Shown here: piece after piece, positions 18,527 through 28,025 of the stretch
Layout of the letters: the number at the start of each line of letters is the position of its first letter
Position numbering within the stretch: position 1 is the first letter of the stretch
Source of the DNA: Paraglaciecola polaris LMG 21857
GTDB lineage: Bacteria; Pseudomonadota; Gammaproteobacteria; Enterobacterales; Alteromonadaceae
NCBI RefSeq assembly: GCF_000315055.1
Contig: NZ_BAER01000127.1
Coordinates: 62,001 to 126,000 of the forward strand
Direction of reading: 5' to 3'
Length of the DNA stretch: 64,000 nucleotides
Notes under the pieces: model-generated
What the model was told of the DNA's origin: nothing
What the model saw: only the letters and a program-made list of their open reading frames with translations
The model's database searches: none
Program-made: the position numbers and the translations under genes

Positions 18527-19372
18527 ATGTCTGATCCAACTTATACCCCGCCAAAAATTTGGTCTTTTGATGCCGAAAATGGTGGTAAGTTTGCCAATAT
18601 TAATCGCCCTACCGCGGGGGCACGTTTCGACAAAACCCTTCCTCGGGGTAAACATCCGTTTCAGTTGCATTCTATGGCCACACCGAACGGTGTGAAAGTC
18701 ACAGTCATGCTTGAAGAGTTACTCGAAGCAGGCTTTGAAGGCGCAGAGTACGATGCGTATTCAGTTAAGATTGGTGACGGTGACCAATTTGGCAGTGGCT
18801 TTGTTGATATTAATCCAAATTCGAAGATACCCGCATTGATTGATACGACGACGACCCCAGAAACCAGGGTGTTCGAGTCGGGCTCAATTATGCTTTATCT
18901 TGCTGAAAAGTTTGCTGCGTTTATACCTAAAGAGCATGCCCAGCGTACTGAGTGTATGAATTGGCTGTTCTGGCAGATGGGCAGTGCGCCGTTTTTGGGT
19001 GGGGGGTTTGGGCACTTTTATGCTTACGCTCCAGAGAAATATCAATACCCCATCGATCGATACGCGATGGAAGTGAAACGTCAATTGGATGTGTTAAACA
19101 AGCAGCTTGCCAATAACAAATTTATCGCTGGGGACGAGTACACGATAGCCGATATGGCTATTTGGCCCTGGTACGGTGCCGTTGTTCGTAACACGGTATA
19201 CGAGGCGGCCGAGTTCCTTCAGGTCCATGAATATACCCACTTGGTTCGTTGGGCTGATGAAATTGCTGAGCGACCCGCAGTGAAGCGTGGGCTGATGGTT
19301 AACCGTACTTGGGGCGAGCCAGAAGGCCAGTTACCCGAGCGTCATTCAGCCGCTGACTTTAACCAAAAATAG
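18527..19372 (+). CDS. yghU: Glutathione transferase, YghU/Nu-class disulfide-bond oxidoreductase
   Basis: The 281-residue protein is close to E. coli YghU along its whole length: FANINRPTAGARFDKTLPRGKHP, TPNGVKVTVMLEELLEAG, IGDGDQFGSGFVDINPNSKIPAL, ESGSIMLYLAEKF, FLGGGFGHFYAYAPEKYQYPIDR and AGDEYTIADMAIWPW. YghU binds two glutathione molecules and has disulfide reductase and organic-hydroperoxide activity in the cytoplasm. The thioredoxin-like N-domain and all-helical C-domain are both intact. The gene is monocistronic, bounded by terminators on both sides. Confidence 0.95.
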   Translation: MSDPTYTPPKIWSFDAENGGKFANINRPTAGARFDKTLPRGKHPFQLHSMATPNGVKVTVMLEELLEAGFEGAEYDAYSVKIGDGDQFGSGFVDINPNSKIPALIDTTTTPETRVFESGSIMLYLAEKFAAFIPKEHAQRTECMNWLFWQMGSAPFLGGGFGHFYAYAPEKYQYPIDRYAMEVKRQLDVLNKQLANNKFIAGDEYTIADMAIWPWYGAVVRNTVYEAAEFLQVHEYTHLVRWADEIAERPAVKRGLMVNRTWGEPEGQLPERHSAADFNQK

Positions 19373-19392
19373 GCAAATTTATTTATTCAAAT

Positions 19393-19413
19393 AAGCCACC
19401 GTTCGGTGGCTTT
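19393..19413 (+). terminator. Intrinsic terminator after yghU
   Basis: An 8-bp stem AAGCCACC/GGTGGCTT with a GTTC tetraloop is followed by a short T-run, 20 bases after the stop. Confidence 0.8.
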
Positions 19414-19628
19414 CTCATGTTGATGAGTGCTTAATTCCCATTCAGGAATGGGACTGTTTTTAGCATGGTTTTAACATCTACACGGTTCGTTGCAGTTAAG
19501 ATTTTTAAGGATCCATTATCTTGGGCTACACTATTTTGTACCAAGCAGTTTTCGCTGTGATCTAGAGAACTAGATACGCGTAATGCTCAGGACCATCTTC
19601 ATTTAGTATTATTAAACAGGTAACTATC

Positions 19629-20135
19629 ATGATTGAATTTTCATTGAACGGAAAAAAAATCACCTCCGATGCTGAGGCTGACACGCCTTTGTTATGGGTC
19701 ATCCGCGACGAATTTGGCCTAAAAGGGACGAAATTCGGTTGTGGTATCGCCATGTGCGGAGCATGTACCGTGCACTTTAATGGTTCGCCTGTGCGTTCAT
19801 GTTCCCTGCCCATAGGTGCCATAGCTAACGCAGAAATCCGTACAATCGAGGGATTAGAAAATCAACATCCTTTGCAAAAGGCGTGGGTAGAGCACCAAGT
19901 TCCACAATGTGGTTACTGTCAATCAGGACAAATCATGCAAGCGGCTGGGCTATTAGCGACCAATGCTAACCCAAGCGAAGAAGAAATCGAAGCGTATATG
20001 AGTGGCAACCTATGCCGTTGTATGACTTATGCACGTATTAAAGATGCCATTAAAGATGTCGCTACACAGTCAGACGCTGTGGTACAAATTTATAACCCTA
20101 AGCTCGAATCCGAACAGACACAGGGAGTCAGTTAA
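19629..20135 (+). CDS. iorA: (2Fe-2S) subunit of an isoquinoline 1-oxidoreductase-type molybdoenzyme
   Basis: This is a 168-residue small subunit of the xanthine-oxidase family. The plant-ferredoxin-type cluster ligands are in CGIAMCGACTVHF with an earlier Cys in KFGCG. The second, helical cluster domain has CGYCQSGQ and GNLCRCM. It passes electrons from the molybdenum site of the partner subunit encoded immediately downstream (one base between stop and start). IorA-type subunits lack an FAD partner and pass electrons to cytochromes. The real substrate (an N-heterocycle or aldehyde) is not determined by sequence. Confidence 0.88.
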   Translation: MIEFSLNGKKITSDAEADTPLLWVIRDEFGLKGTKFGCGIAMCGACTVHFNGSPVRSCSLPIGAIANAEIRTIEGLENQHPLQKAWVEHQVPQCGYCQSGQIMQAAGLLATNANPSEEEIEAYMSGNLCRCMTYARIKDAIKDVATQSDAVVQIYNPKLESEQTQGVS

Positions 20136-20136
20136 T

Positions 20137-22425
20137 ATGACGCGTTTACGTAAAGATAGTATCGAACACAGTCGTCGGAGCTTTTTGATAGGGTCAGTTG
20201 GCTCAGGTCTACTCATGGCATTTGCCCCAAGCATAAATGCCCTTGAAGTGATTACAGGCGGTGCATCACAACAATTATCTGGCAAATTATTTAGTCCTAC
20301 CGTGTGGTTTGAAATTGACAACAACGGAGCTATTTTAGTCAATGTTGCTCGGGCGGAAATGGGTCAGCACGTAGGAACAGCGATAGCGCGTATTGTTGCC
20401 GACGAGCTAGGGGCTGATTGGAGCCATGTTGAAATTAAACATGTAGATACTGACCCTAAATGGGGCTATATGGTGACAGGTGGCTCTTGGTCCGTTTTTC
20501 AAACCTACGTGCCCATGTCTCAAGCTGGCGCCGCAGGACGTACCGTACTAATCGAAGCGGGCGCCAAACTACTGGGCGTAAATGCACACGACTGTACAAC
20601 TCAAAACAGTATGGTGGTGGCGGGCAGTCAATCCATTAGTTTTGCCGATGTGGTGAAAAGCGGCAAGATTGACCGCGTATTCAGTGCTGATGAGTTGGCC
20701 GAATTCAAACCGAAAAGCCCTGCTAGTCGCCAGTTGATCGCGAAACCTAGCCAAGCACTGGATATACCCGCTAAGACTAACGGTACCGCGGAATACGGCA
20801 TAGACGTCGAACTAGAAAATATGGTTTATGCGCGTCCTGTTGTACCGCCTACGCGTCATGGCAGTGTCGTTAAGGGGGTTGATGATAGCGATGCCAAAAA
20901 AGTCAAAGGTTATCAGGGATATCAAATACTTAACGATCCTAGTAATACCATACAAGGCTGGGTAACGGTATTGGCTGACAGTTACTATGGGGCGGTTAAA
21001 GCGGGTAATGCCATTAAGGTGGAATACGACGTGGGCGAAACGGCCAACGTCAGTGAGCAAGATATTATTAGTCAGGGTGAAGCGTTAGCCAAAGATAAAA
21101 CGTCAGGCACTTTAGTTGTTGAAAAAGGGGATATAACCGCAGCGGCCAAAAATGCTAAAACGTCCCTCGAATCGGTTTATCGAACCTCTTCTGTATTGCA
21201 CTTTACCATGGAGCCTGTGAACGCTGCTGTGGAGTTCAAGGACGGTGTTTGTCATGTTCATTGTGGTAATCAGTGGCAGTCGCTATTTTTGCCTGTTGTA
21301 GCCAAAGCTGTTGGCATGAGTGAAGATAAAGTCATTATTCATCAATACTATTTAGGGGGAGGCTTCGGTCGCCGCTTAGCGGGCGATTATATGATCCCTG
21401 CGGCGTTAACGGCTCAAGCTGTTGGTAAACCCGTGAAATTGGTTTTTACCCGGGAAGATGATGCGCGTTTCGATTGCGTACGCTCGCCCTCAGTTCAGCA
21501 AATGAATGCGTACTGGAATGCTGAGGATAAGTTGCTTGGCATTGAACATGGAGCTGCGGCTGGCTGGCCAACATTAGCGATGGCGCCTGCTTTTATGCCC
21601 GATGGTGTGGATAAAAAAGGCAAATATGATCCTTTTTCGATAGCAGGCGCAGATCACTGGTATACCTTAGATAATCACAGAGTGCGTGCGATTAATAACA
21701 CACTGGCACAGAAAACCTTTGTTCCCGGTTGGTTAAGAGCGGTAGGACCTGGTTGGACAGGATGGGCAGTGGAATCATTTATGGATGAAGTTGCCCATAA
21801 ACAAAATGTTGATCCCATTGATTTTCGTTTGTCGTTGCTCGATGCCAGTGGCAAAAATGCCGGTGAATCGCCGGTTTCTGTTGGTGGCGCTAAACGCCTA
21901 GCGAAAGTTCTGACGGATATTCGTAAGCAAACAAATTGGGGGCAATCTCTGCCTAAAAATCAAGGGCTAGGGATTGCTATTTCATCTGGGCAAGAACGTG
22001 ACATGCCAACTTGGGGCGCGTGTGTTGCCCATGTTGAAGTCGATCCTGAAACCGGTGCGGTAAAAGTGCATAAGTTAACCGGATTATTAGATTGTGGAAC
22101 CGTTGTTCATCCTGACGGCGCATTAGCGCAAACTCAGGGCTCTATGTTATGGGGAATGAGCTTAGCCTTGTTCGAGGGTACCGCTTTTGAAAAAGGGCAG
22201 GTTAAAGATACCAACTTAAATACCTACTCACCTCTTCGCATGAATAACCTACCAGAGTTAGATATTAGCTTTGTGCAAAACACCGAATTCCCTACTGGGT
22301 TGGGTGAGCCAGGCTTAATTGCTGTTGCTCCTGCCATTGCTAATGCCATTTTTAACGCTGTAGGTGCCCGTGTAAGGGACTTGCCTATTCGTCCTGAAGC
22401 AGTACTGGCCGCTATGCCGAGCTAG
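20137..22425 (+). CDS. iorB: Molybdopterin-binding subunit, isoquinoline 1-oxidoreductase/aldehyde oxidase type, Tat-exported
   Basis: The 762-residue large subunit begins with a twin-arginine signal (SRRSFLIGSVGSGLLMAFA), so the assembled enzyme is probably periplasmic. Molybdenum-cofactor motifs are visible: GGFGRRLAGDY, the FVPGWLRAVGPGWTGWAVESF segment and the C-terminal GLGEPGLIAVAPAIANAIF with the catalytic Glu. The ATG at 20137, preceded by AGGGAG, is preferred to an upstream in-frame ATG lying inside iorA. The small subunit would be co-exported as a complex. No XdhC-like maturation gene lies nearby. Confidence 0.88.
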   Translation: MTRLRKDSIEHSRRSFLIGSVGSGLLMAFAPSINALEVITGGASQQLSGKLFSPTVWFEIDNNGAILVNVARAEMGQHVGTAIARIVADELGADWSHVEIKHVDTDPKWGYMVTGGSWSVFQTYVPMSQAGAAGRTVLIEAGAKLLGVNAHDCTTQNSMVVAGSQSISFADVVKSGKIDRVFSADELAEFKPKSPASRQLIAKPSQALDIPAKTNGTAEYGIDVELENMVYARPVVPPTRHGSVVKGVDDSDAKKVKGYQGYQILNDPSNTIQGWVTVLADSYYGAVKAGNAIKVEYDVGETANVSEQDIISQGEALAKDKTSGTLVVEKGDITAAAKNAKTSLESVYRTSSVLHFTMEPVNAAVEFKDGVCHVHCGNQWQSLFLPVVAKAVGMSEDKVIIHQYYLGGGFGRRLAGDYMIPAALTAQAVGKPVKLVFTREDDARFDCVRSPSVQQMNAYWNAEDKLLGIEHGAAAGWPTLAMAPAFMPDGVDKKGKYDPFSIAGADHWYTLDNHRVRAINNTLAQKTFVPGWLRAVGPGWTGWAVESFMDEVAHKQNVDPIDFRLSLLDASGKNAGESPVSVGGAKRLAKVLTDIRKQTNWGQSLPKNQGLGIAISSGQERDMPTWGACVAHVEVDPETGAVKVHKLTGLLDCGTVVHPDGALAQTQGSMLWGMSLALFEGTAFEKGQVKDTNLNTYSPLRMNNLPELDISFVQNTEFPTGLGEPGLIAVAPAIANAIFNAVGARVRDLPIRPEAVLAAMPS

Positions 22426-22431
22426 CTTTCA

Positions 22432-22462
22432 ATGGCGCGTTATTCATTGGGATACGCGCCAT
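22432..22462 (+). terminator. Hairpin after iorB
   Basis: A 9-bp stem (ATGGCGCGT with ACGCGCCAT) has a loop of about 13 bases and lies seven bases after the iorB stop. The T-run is poor, so termination may be partial. Confidence 0.5.
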
Positions 22463-22628
22463 ATTCGTTGTGAAATTAGAACATCATCGGTCACTTTAAC
22501 GGTATAAAACTCTCTAAAAATTAAATGCTTAGCCGTTCTTGTTAAGCACTTTAACATTCTTGCAATATCTCTCCAGCTCTAGTAATTTGCTGTACTCGCA
22601 ATCAAAAAATAAAATAAGAGAATGCAAT

Positions 22629-23576
22629 ATGTCTGTAGAAACCATCTATAAGGTTATCCTATACCCTTTTATCAACGAGTCGCTTGCTAGTCTAAAAGCC
22701 ATGACAAATCTGACCGGCACGGCGGGCGAGGCTTTTATGGATAACGTCGATGATTTTCGTTTCAAAGGGTACGCAGTTTGCTCTGAAGTAACTGGAAATT
22801 TAGATGGGGTGATTATGATGCATCACTATCCAGAAACCGCAATTTCCATTGGTAACTCCGTTTGTCAAAGTATGTTTGATGAGACATACGCACACCAAGA
22901 AATGACCGATGATTTGCGTAATGCGTTGGCTGAATGGGGCAATACGATAGTGGGTCGCTCAACGGATTTACATAGTAGATACAGCTTAGAATATGGCTTT
23001 TCTAGCCCGTATTTTGTTGAAGACTTGAGTGAGATGGACAAATTCCTGAAAGGCGTGCAAGAAGTAGTGACTGTGCCTATTACCATTGAGGGAGTGGGGC
23101 GTTACTATTTTAATTTATTAGTACGCAGTGTCGATTATAGCGAAGGCGGCATTAAACGCGAAGAAAGTGTCAGTATCGAGAATCCCCACTCAAAGACATT
23201 GGCTAAAGACAGTCGAATATTACTGGTTGACGATAGCGCAATGATCCGTAAAGCATTAACCCGCTTCTTAGCTAAATTGGGCTATAACAATGTTGTTGAA
23301 GCTGACGATGGCAACGGTGCGGTTGACTTGGTTAAAAGCGATCCGCCTGATTTTATTTTCATGGATGTGGTGATGGATAAACTTAACGGTGATAAAGCCT
23401 TAGCTGAAATTCGCCACTTGGGATCCGACGTGCCTATCGTCATGCTCTCCTCCGTTACCGACCAACTATTAGTTAAATCCTGCCAGGCTCAAGGGATATC
23501 GGGCTTTATATTTAAGCCTATTCATACCACTAATGGCACAGAAACCATAGCGCGCTACCTTAAAGTGGCGAACTAG
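22629..23576 (+). CDS. CheX-like phosphatase domain fused to a response-regulator receiver
   Basis: This is a 315-residue two-domain protein. Residues 1 to about 170 resemble the CheX/CheC-like fold (YPFINESLASLKAMTNLTGTAGEAF, DLRNALAEWGNTIVGRSTDL). Residues from about 190 are a complete receiver domain (RILLVDDSAMIRKAL, phospho-acceptor Asp in FIFMDVVMDKLNG, conserved Lys in FIFKP). CheX proteins dephosphorylate CheY-type receivers, so the fusion could set its own phosphorylation lifetime. There is no DNA-binding output domain. The ATG at 22629 follows an AAGAGAA ribosome site. No histidine kinase is nearby. Confidence 0.78.
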   Translation: MSVETIYKVILYPFINESLASLKAMTNLTGTAGEAFMDNVDDFRFKGYAVCSEVTGNLDGVIMMHHYPETAISIGNSVCQSMFDETYAHQEMTDDLRNALAEWGNTIVGRSTDLHSRYSLEYGFSSPYFVEDLSEMDKFLKGVQEVVTVPITIEGVGRYYFNLLVRSVDYSEGGIKREESVSIENPHSKTLAKDSRILLVDDSAMIRKALTRFLAKLGYNNVVEADDGNGAVDLVKSDPPDFIFMDVVMDKLNGDKALAEIRHLGSDVPIVMLSSVTDQLLVKSCQAQGISGFIFKPIHTTNGTETIARYLKVAN

Positions 23577-23741
23577 TATGGTGAAACCTAAGCATGAAAG
23601 CAGTTTTTGCAATTAATAATTCCTTAAGAATTACTGAATATACTTGAGGATTGACTAATTTGGGCCTGCCCAATTTGCTGCTGGTAAGACATTGAGTCAA
23701 TGTCACACACCAACGGCGAATCGATACTTGGTACTGTAAAC

Positions 23742-24458
23742 ATGGAATTGTCCGTCGTGATCCCGGCAAAGAATGAAGCGCAAAATGTTGCGCCACTGAT
23801 TCATGAAATTATCGATGTCCTTGATGGTGTTGCTGAGTTTGAAATCGTCTACGTAGATGATGGTAGCGACGATCGCACTATTAATGAACTATATAAAATT
23901 ATCGATGCAGGTGTGGATTGCATTCAACCTGTGCGTCACAAAACCAGTGTTGGTCAAAGCACGGCCATTATGAGCGGTGTTAAGGCATCCCGTGGCGAGT
24001 TAATCATCACCATGGATGCAGACGGACAAAATGATCCTGCTGATATTCCTAATTTACTCCAGGCGGCGAGAAATCTTGTTCCTGGTTCTGATTTTTGTGT
24101 GACAGGTTATCGCCGTAAACGCAAAGACACGTCTTGGAAACGCTTTCAGTCTAAAGTGGCTAATAGTATTCGCGCTTGGCTATTAAACGATGGCACGCCT
24201 GACACTGGCTGTGGATTGAAAATCATTCCTAAACATACCTTTATGAAACTGCCTTACTTCGACCATATGCATCGCTTTATTCCTGCTTTGGTGAAACGTA
24301 TCAACGGCCAAGTTATTGTACTTGAAGTCAACCATAGAGACCGTCAAGCCGGGGCGTCTAAATACAACATGCTAGGGCGCCTGCGTGTGGGGATTGTGGA
24401 TATATTTGGGGTACTTTGGTTGTTACGCCGGGTCAAAGTTCCTGAATATTTGGATTAA
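23742..24458 (+). CDS. GT2 glycosyltransferase, polyprenyl-phosphate sugar transferase-like
   Basis: The 238-residue GT-A enzyme begins MELSVVIPAKNEAQNVAPLI. It has the VYVDDGSDDRT nucleotide-sugar site, the metal-binding TMDADGQNDPADIP, and DTGCGLKI near the acceptor site. It resembles dolichol-phosphate-mannose synthase/ArnC-type enzymes, which load a sugar onto undecaprenyl phosphate, but it lacks the C-terminal membrane helices of ArnC. It is coupled to a TVP38-family gene and a GT83 transferase, fitting lipid-linked sugar donation to a surface glycan or lipid A. ATG 23742 is chosen by domain start; ATG 23700 is in frame, and neither has a clear ribosome site. Confidence 0.85.
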   Translation: MELSVVIPAKNEAQNVAPLIHEIIDVLDGVAEFEIVYVDDGSDDRTINELYKIIDAGVDCIQPVRHKTSVGQSTAIMSGVKASRGELIITMDADGQNDPADIPNLLQAARNLVPGSDFCVTGYRRKRKDTSWKRFQSKVANSIRAWLLNDGTPDTGCGLKIIPKHTFMKLPYFDHMHRFIPALVKRINGQVIVLEVNHRDRQAGASKYNMLGRLRVGIVDIFGVLWLLRRVKVPEYLD

Positions 24459-25181
24459 GTGATGTGCCACAAAATTCGTTCATTGCTTAGCTCGAAAGTA
24501 CTGCAAAAGGGCCTGTTGTTTTTGCTGGTGTGCGCGCTGTTAGGTGGGCTTATTAGTACCTTGCCGTTATTTGATACCTTCAACCGTCATTGGATCGATT
24601 CGACTATCCGTAATAATGGTCTGTTGGGTGTTGCTTATTTTCTATTGTTTAGCGCCGGTGCAATGGCCATAGGTTGCCCACGTCAAGTGATGGCTTTTCT
24701 AGGCGGATACGCGTTTGGTTTTATGCAGGGTATGACCCTATCGGTTGCTGGGGCTGTCATAGGCTGCATGTTGACTTTCTTCGTTTCAAGGTTACTGCTG
24801 CGACCCCTAATCAAACGACGTTACGCCCAGCGTATTCATCGAATAAATGACTTTTTACAAGACCAACCAATCAGCAAAACAATCGTTATTCGTTTATTAC
24901 CTGTGGGCAATAACTTACTCACGAATTTGTTGGCTGGTGTGACGAACGTAAAAGGCCGGCATTTTTTATTGGGCTCAGGGATTGGCTATATTCCACAAAT
25001 GGCAGTGTTTGCGCTGATGGGCAAAGGAATAGTGGTTTTGTCTATCTGGAAGATTGCCTTAAGTATCGTGCTGTTCTGCTTTTCTACCGCGTTAAGTGTG
25101 CGCTTGTTTAAGCAATACAAACATTCAAAAATCGTGGCATCAGAAAATAGCGCTAAATCGAGTGAGCTAGCTTGTGATTAA
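24459..25181 (+). CDS. TVP38/TMEM64 (VTT-domain) inner-membrane protein
   Basis: This 240-residue membrane protein has about five or six hydrophobic segments and the VTT signature region GCPRQVMAFLGGYAFGFMQGMTL plus IRLLPVGNNLLTNLLAGVT. DedA/TVP38 proteins are membrane transporters or scramblases; some recycle undecaprenyl phosphate. That role would fit its position between a polyprenyl-sugar GT2 and a GT83 transferase. The gene begins directly after the GT2 stop codon at GTG 24459, with ATG 24462 as an alternative, so translation is coupled. Confidence 0.85.
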   Translation: MMCHKIRSLLSSKVLQKGLLFLLVCALLGGLISTLPLFDTFNRHWIDSTIRNNGLLGVAYFLLFSAGAMAIGCPRQVMAFLGGYAFGFMQGMTLSVAGAVIGCMLTFFVSRLLLRPLIKRRYAQRIHRINDFLQDQPISKTIVIRLLPVGNNLLTNLLAGVTNVKGRHFLLGSGIGYIPQMAVFALMGKGIVVLSIWKIALSIVLFCFSTALSVRLFKQYKHSKIVASENSAKSSELACD

Positions 25182-25205
25182 GCAACCGAACGTGGAGTTA
25201 ATGTA

Positions 25206-26963
25206 GTGGCTATTTCATTATCAGCTATGCTCGAACGACAGAATTTCCTTTCTGGTCAAAATCATCCTTTTAATGTGTGGTGGCTTTTGGTCATCTCATG
25301 CTCACTTATTTTAGTCGGTCTGGGATTGCGGGATCCTTGGCCAGCGGACGAACCGAGATTTGCCTTGATTGCCAAGGATATGGTCGATTCTGGGCAATGG
25401 TTTTTCCCTATGCGCGGTGGTGAGTTATATCCTGACAAACCACCAATATTCATGTGGTCTATCGCAGTTTTTTATTGGCTATTGGGTTCATTAAAAGTGG
25501 CTTTTCTTCTGCCTAGCGCACTGGCAAGTATCGCTACTGTACTGCTGGTTTATGATATCGGTCGTAGATTATGGTCAGCGCCGGTTGGTTGGTATGCAGG
25601 TTTGTTGTTATTGGCTTCATTGCAATTTACCTTGCAGGCAAAGACTGCGCAAATAGATGCCTTAGTGTGCTGCTTTATCACGATCGGCTGTTATAGCTTG
25701 CTGCGTTTTTTGCTGCTGGGTGACAAATGGTTTTGGTATTTTGTTGCCTGGTTTTTTATGGGGCTGGGTATTATTACCAAAGGGGTGGGTTTTCTGCCTT
25801 TGTTGATGTTACTACCCTATACCGCACTTAGAATAAGCAAGCAAGAATATACGTCAATCTCTGCTAGGCCATGGTCGTGGCATTGGCTGTTTGGGCCGCT
25901 AGTGATGTTAGGGGCGATATGTTTGTGGTTTCTACCCATGCTGTATTGGGTCGATGTGCAGCACAATCCTCTGTTTGATGCCTACCGAGATAACATATTA
26001 TTTAGACAAACAGTTACCCGTTATGCCGATTCTTGGCATCACGTGAAACCATTTTGGTATTACCTAACAAGTGTTATTCCGATATTTTGGCTGCCGTTAA
26101 GTTTATGCATACCTTGGTTGCTAAAGCCATGGTGGACGGCAATTAAGGCCAAGGACGGGCGAATTATAATTATCCTCAGTTGGATTGTGTTGTTGCTGTT
26201 ATTTTTCAGCATTAGCCCAGGAAAACGGGGGGTTTATATTCTACCCGCTTTACCTATGCTAGCATTGATTTGTGCGCCGTATTTACGTCAGTTAATTAGC
26301 AGTAAGGCGCTCAATTGGCTTATTTGGGCCGTGGTTTCGATACTGTCTCTAGGTCTATTGGTATTTGGCATTGGCGGGCAGTTAGCATTGGCATTTGCCA
26401 GTAAGCTCGGTGCGAAGTACGAAATTGCACCATGGGCATTTTTGATCACGCTGGGCGCATTAGGAATGTTAGGGTGCATTTTTGTTGCGCTCGCTAAAAA
26501 ACGCAAATTTCAACCATTCTGTAGTTGGTTGCTGTTTATTCCTCTGCTTTGGATTGGCTATTCAACTTGGGGTTATCAATTGTTAAACGAAGTGAAGACC
26601 CCTAAAAATGTGTTTGTTTCGATGGCCGAACTGGTACCTGATGATAGTCAATTAGCGTTGGTTAATTTTTCCGAGCAATTTATTCTTTTTTCGCCCTACT
26701 CAGTTACTCACTTTGGCTACCACACGCCAGTAAAACCGCAGGTTCAAGCTGCATGGCGGTGGCAAAAAGATAAACCGAACGGCGTAATTTTACTTGATGC
26801 GACGACCACGACAGGGTGCTTTAATATGCAAAATGCTCTGCCAGTAGGGCTGGCTCACAGAGTGAATTGGGTGCTACTGACATATAACAGCAGACGCCTC
26901 AGCTGCCCAGAACCTGAAATTGCAGTGAGCGAATTTTCATCAAGTCCATCAGTTACCCAGTGA
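25206..26963 (+). CDS. ArnT/PMT-like GT83 glycosyltransferase
   Basis: This 585-residue GT-C integral membrane enzyme carries the N-terminal acidic DEPRFALIAKDMVDSGQWFFP and PDKPPIFMW motifs, typical of lipid A 4-amino-arabinose transferase relatives. A series of hydrophobic helices and a periplasmic C-domain follow. It would transfer a sugar from a polyprenyl-phosphate donor, plausibly made by the GT2 two genes upstream, to lipid A or another surface acceptor in the periplasm. Translation starts at GTG. Its 3' end overlaps the convergent AraC-family gene by 15 bases. Confidence 0.85.
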   Translation: MAISLSAMLERQNFLSGQNHPFNVWWLLVISCSLILVGLGLRDPWPADEPRFALIAKDMVDSGQWFFPMRGGELYPDKPPIFMWSIAVFYWLLGSLKVAFLLPSALASIATVLLVYDIGRRLWSAPVGWYAGLLLLASLQFTLQAKTAQIDALVCCFITIGCYSLLRFLLLGDKWFWYFVAWFFMGLGIITKGVGFLPLLMLLPYTALRISKQEYTSISARPWSWHWLFGPLVMLGAICLWFLPMLYWVDVQHNPLFDAYRDNILFRQTVTRYADSWHHVKPFWYYLTSVIPIFWLPLSLCIPWLLKPWWTAIKAKDGRIIIILSWIVLLLLFFSISPGKRGVYILPALPMLALICAPYLRQLISSKALNWLIWAVVSILSLGLLVFGIGGQLALAFASKLGAKYEIAPWAFLITLGALGMLGCIFVALAKKRKFQPFCSWLLFIPLLWIGYSTWGYQLLNEVKTPKNVFVSMAELVPDDSQLALVNFSEQFILFSPYSVTHFGYHTPVKPQVQAAWRWQKDKPNGVILLDATTTTGCFNMQNALPVGLAHRVNWVLLTYNSRRLSCPEPEIAVSEFSSSPSVTQ

Positions 26964-27839
26964 AATTTCGCTTGGTGACTGATTAAAATGACGCTTAAAT
27001 TCGCGACTAAATTGTGATGCGCTTGTGTACCCCACTTGAAAGGCAGCTTCGTTTGCTCGGCTGCCATTGGTCGTGATTAAATCTTTGGCTTTTACTAAGC
27101 GTATTTTTTTTAGATATTGCAAAGGTGATTCAAACGTCACTTGTTTAAACGCACGGTGAAATGCTGAAACACTCATATTGACATCTTCTGCGAGGGTTTC
27201 AACCGTGATAGGGCCTGCAAAGTTAGCATGCATGGTATTAAGCGCTCGAGCCACACGGGCATAGTGACCATCGTGTTGTGCCAAACCAATGAGGGTTTTT
27301 CCTTGGGGGCCGCACAGCACGCGATAAACCAATTCTTTGACAACGTCAGGGCCAAAGATATCGGCCTCAATGGGTTCAATGAGTATCCCAAGTAACCGCT
27401 GTAGGGTTTGCTCAAGGGCCATGTCGAGCTTGGCAGACTGAACGCAACTAATTTGACGGCACAAACCATTATCTGTGTACCTTTGATGCTGCCGCATTTG
27501 ATTCACTAGCTTGTGCAGTAGGCTTGGGTTGACGTCGACGGCTAAGCCCATAATCGGCAAGCCGTTATCTGAGAATGACGCACATTCCAGAGGCATGGGT
27601 ACTCCGAGTACTAAATAATCCCCCGCGCCATACTGAATTTCATGTTCAGGAAAGTAGATCACCTTGCGTCCTTGACCGACTATGATTATGCCTGATTGAT
27701 AGACCAAAGGCTGTCTAGGGCTCCCTTTACTTGCACGAAAGAAGCGTACACCAGGTATGGATGTCTCCACATTACCTTCAAGGTTGAGTAAATTGGCTTG
27801 TTTAGCAAATGTGTGCATTGCATCGATTATGTTTGACAT
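26949..27839 (-). CDS. yqhC: AraC-family transcriptional regulator, YqhC-like
   Basis: The 296-residue regulator has an AraC_N cupin-like sensor domain (SGIIIVGQGRKVIYFPEHEIQYGAGDYLVLGVPMP). It is followed by a two-helix-turn-helix AraC DNA-binding domain (AEDVNMSVSAFHRAFKQVT; AAFQVGYTSASQFSREFKRHF). In E. coli YqhC senses reactive aldehydes and activates the adjacent yqhD. Here too an iron-containing alcohol dehydrogenase of the YqhD type is divergent from it, so the regulatory pairing is conserved. The 3' end overlaps the convergent GT83 gene. Confidence 0.85.
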   Translation of the reverse strand: MSNIIDAMHTFAKQANLLNLEGNVETSIPGVRFFRASKGSPRQPLVYQSGIIIVGQGRKVIYFPEHEIQYGAGDYLVLGVPMPLECASFSDNGLPIMGLAVDVNPSLLHKLVNQMRQHQRYTDNGLCRQISCVQSAKLDMALEQTLQRLLGILIEPIEADIFGPDVVKELVYRVLCGPQGKTLIGLAQHDGHYARVARALNTMHANFAGPITVETLAEDVNMSVSAFHRAFKQVTFESPLQYLKKIRLVKAKDLITTNGSRANEAAFQVGYTSASQFSREFKRHFNQSPSEISLGN

Positions 27840-28025
27840 ACATCTCCTTACTTATTTTTTGTGAAAAGTAGCGCAGTTGATAGCTTTAGGCAAGCTTTTG
27901 ACCAGTATTGCTCTTTTAAAGTACTATATTGGGCACTAATATATGGTTACTGATTTGACATTCTTTACATGAGTCGCTTAGGTTATTGCACCATGTTAAC
28001 GCCCCACTTCTTAGGAAACAGTAAT

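Noticed and set aside
26949-26963. 15-base overlap of convergent GT83 and AraC-family genes
   Set aside because: Both ends fit their families; short tail-to-tail overlaps are common and need no special explanation.
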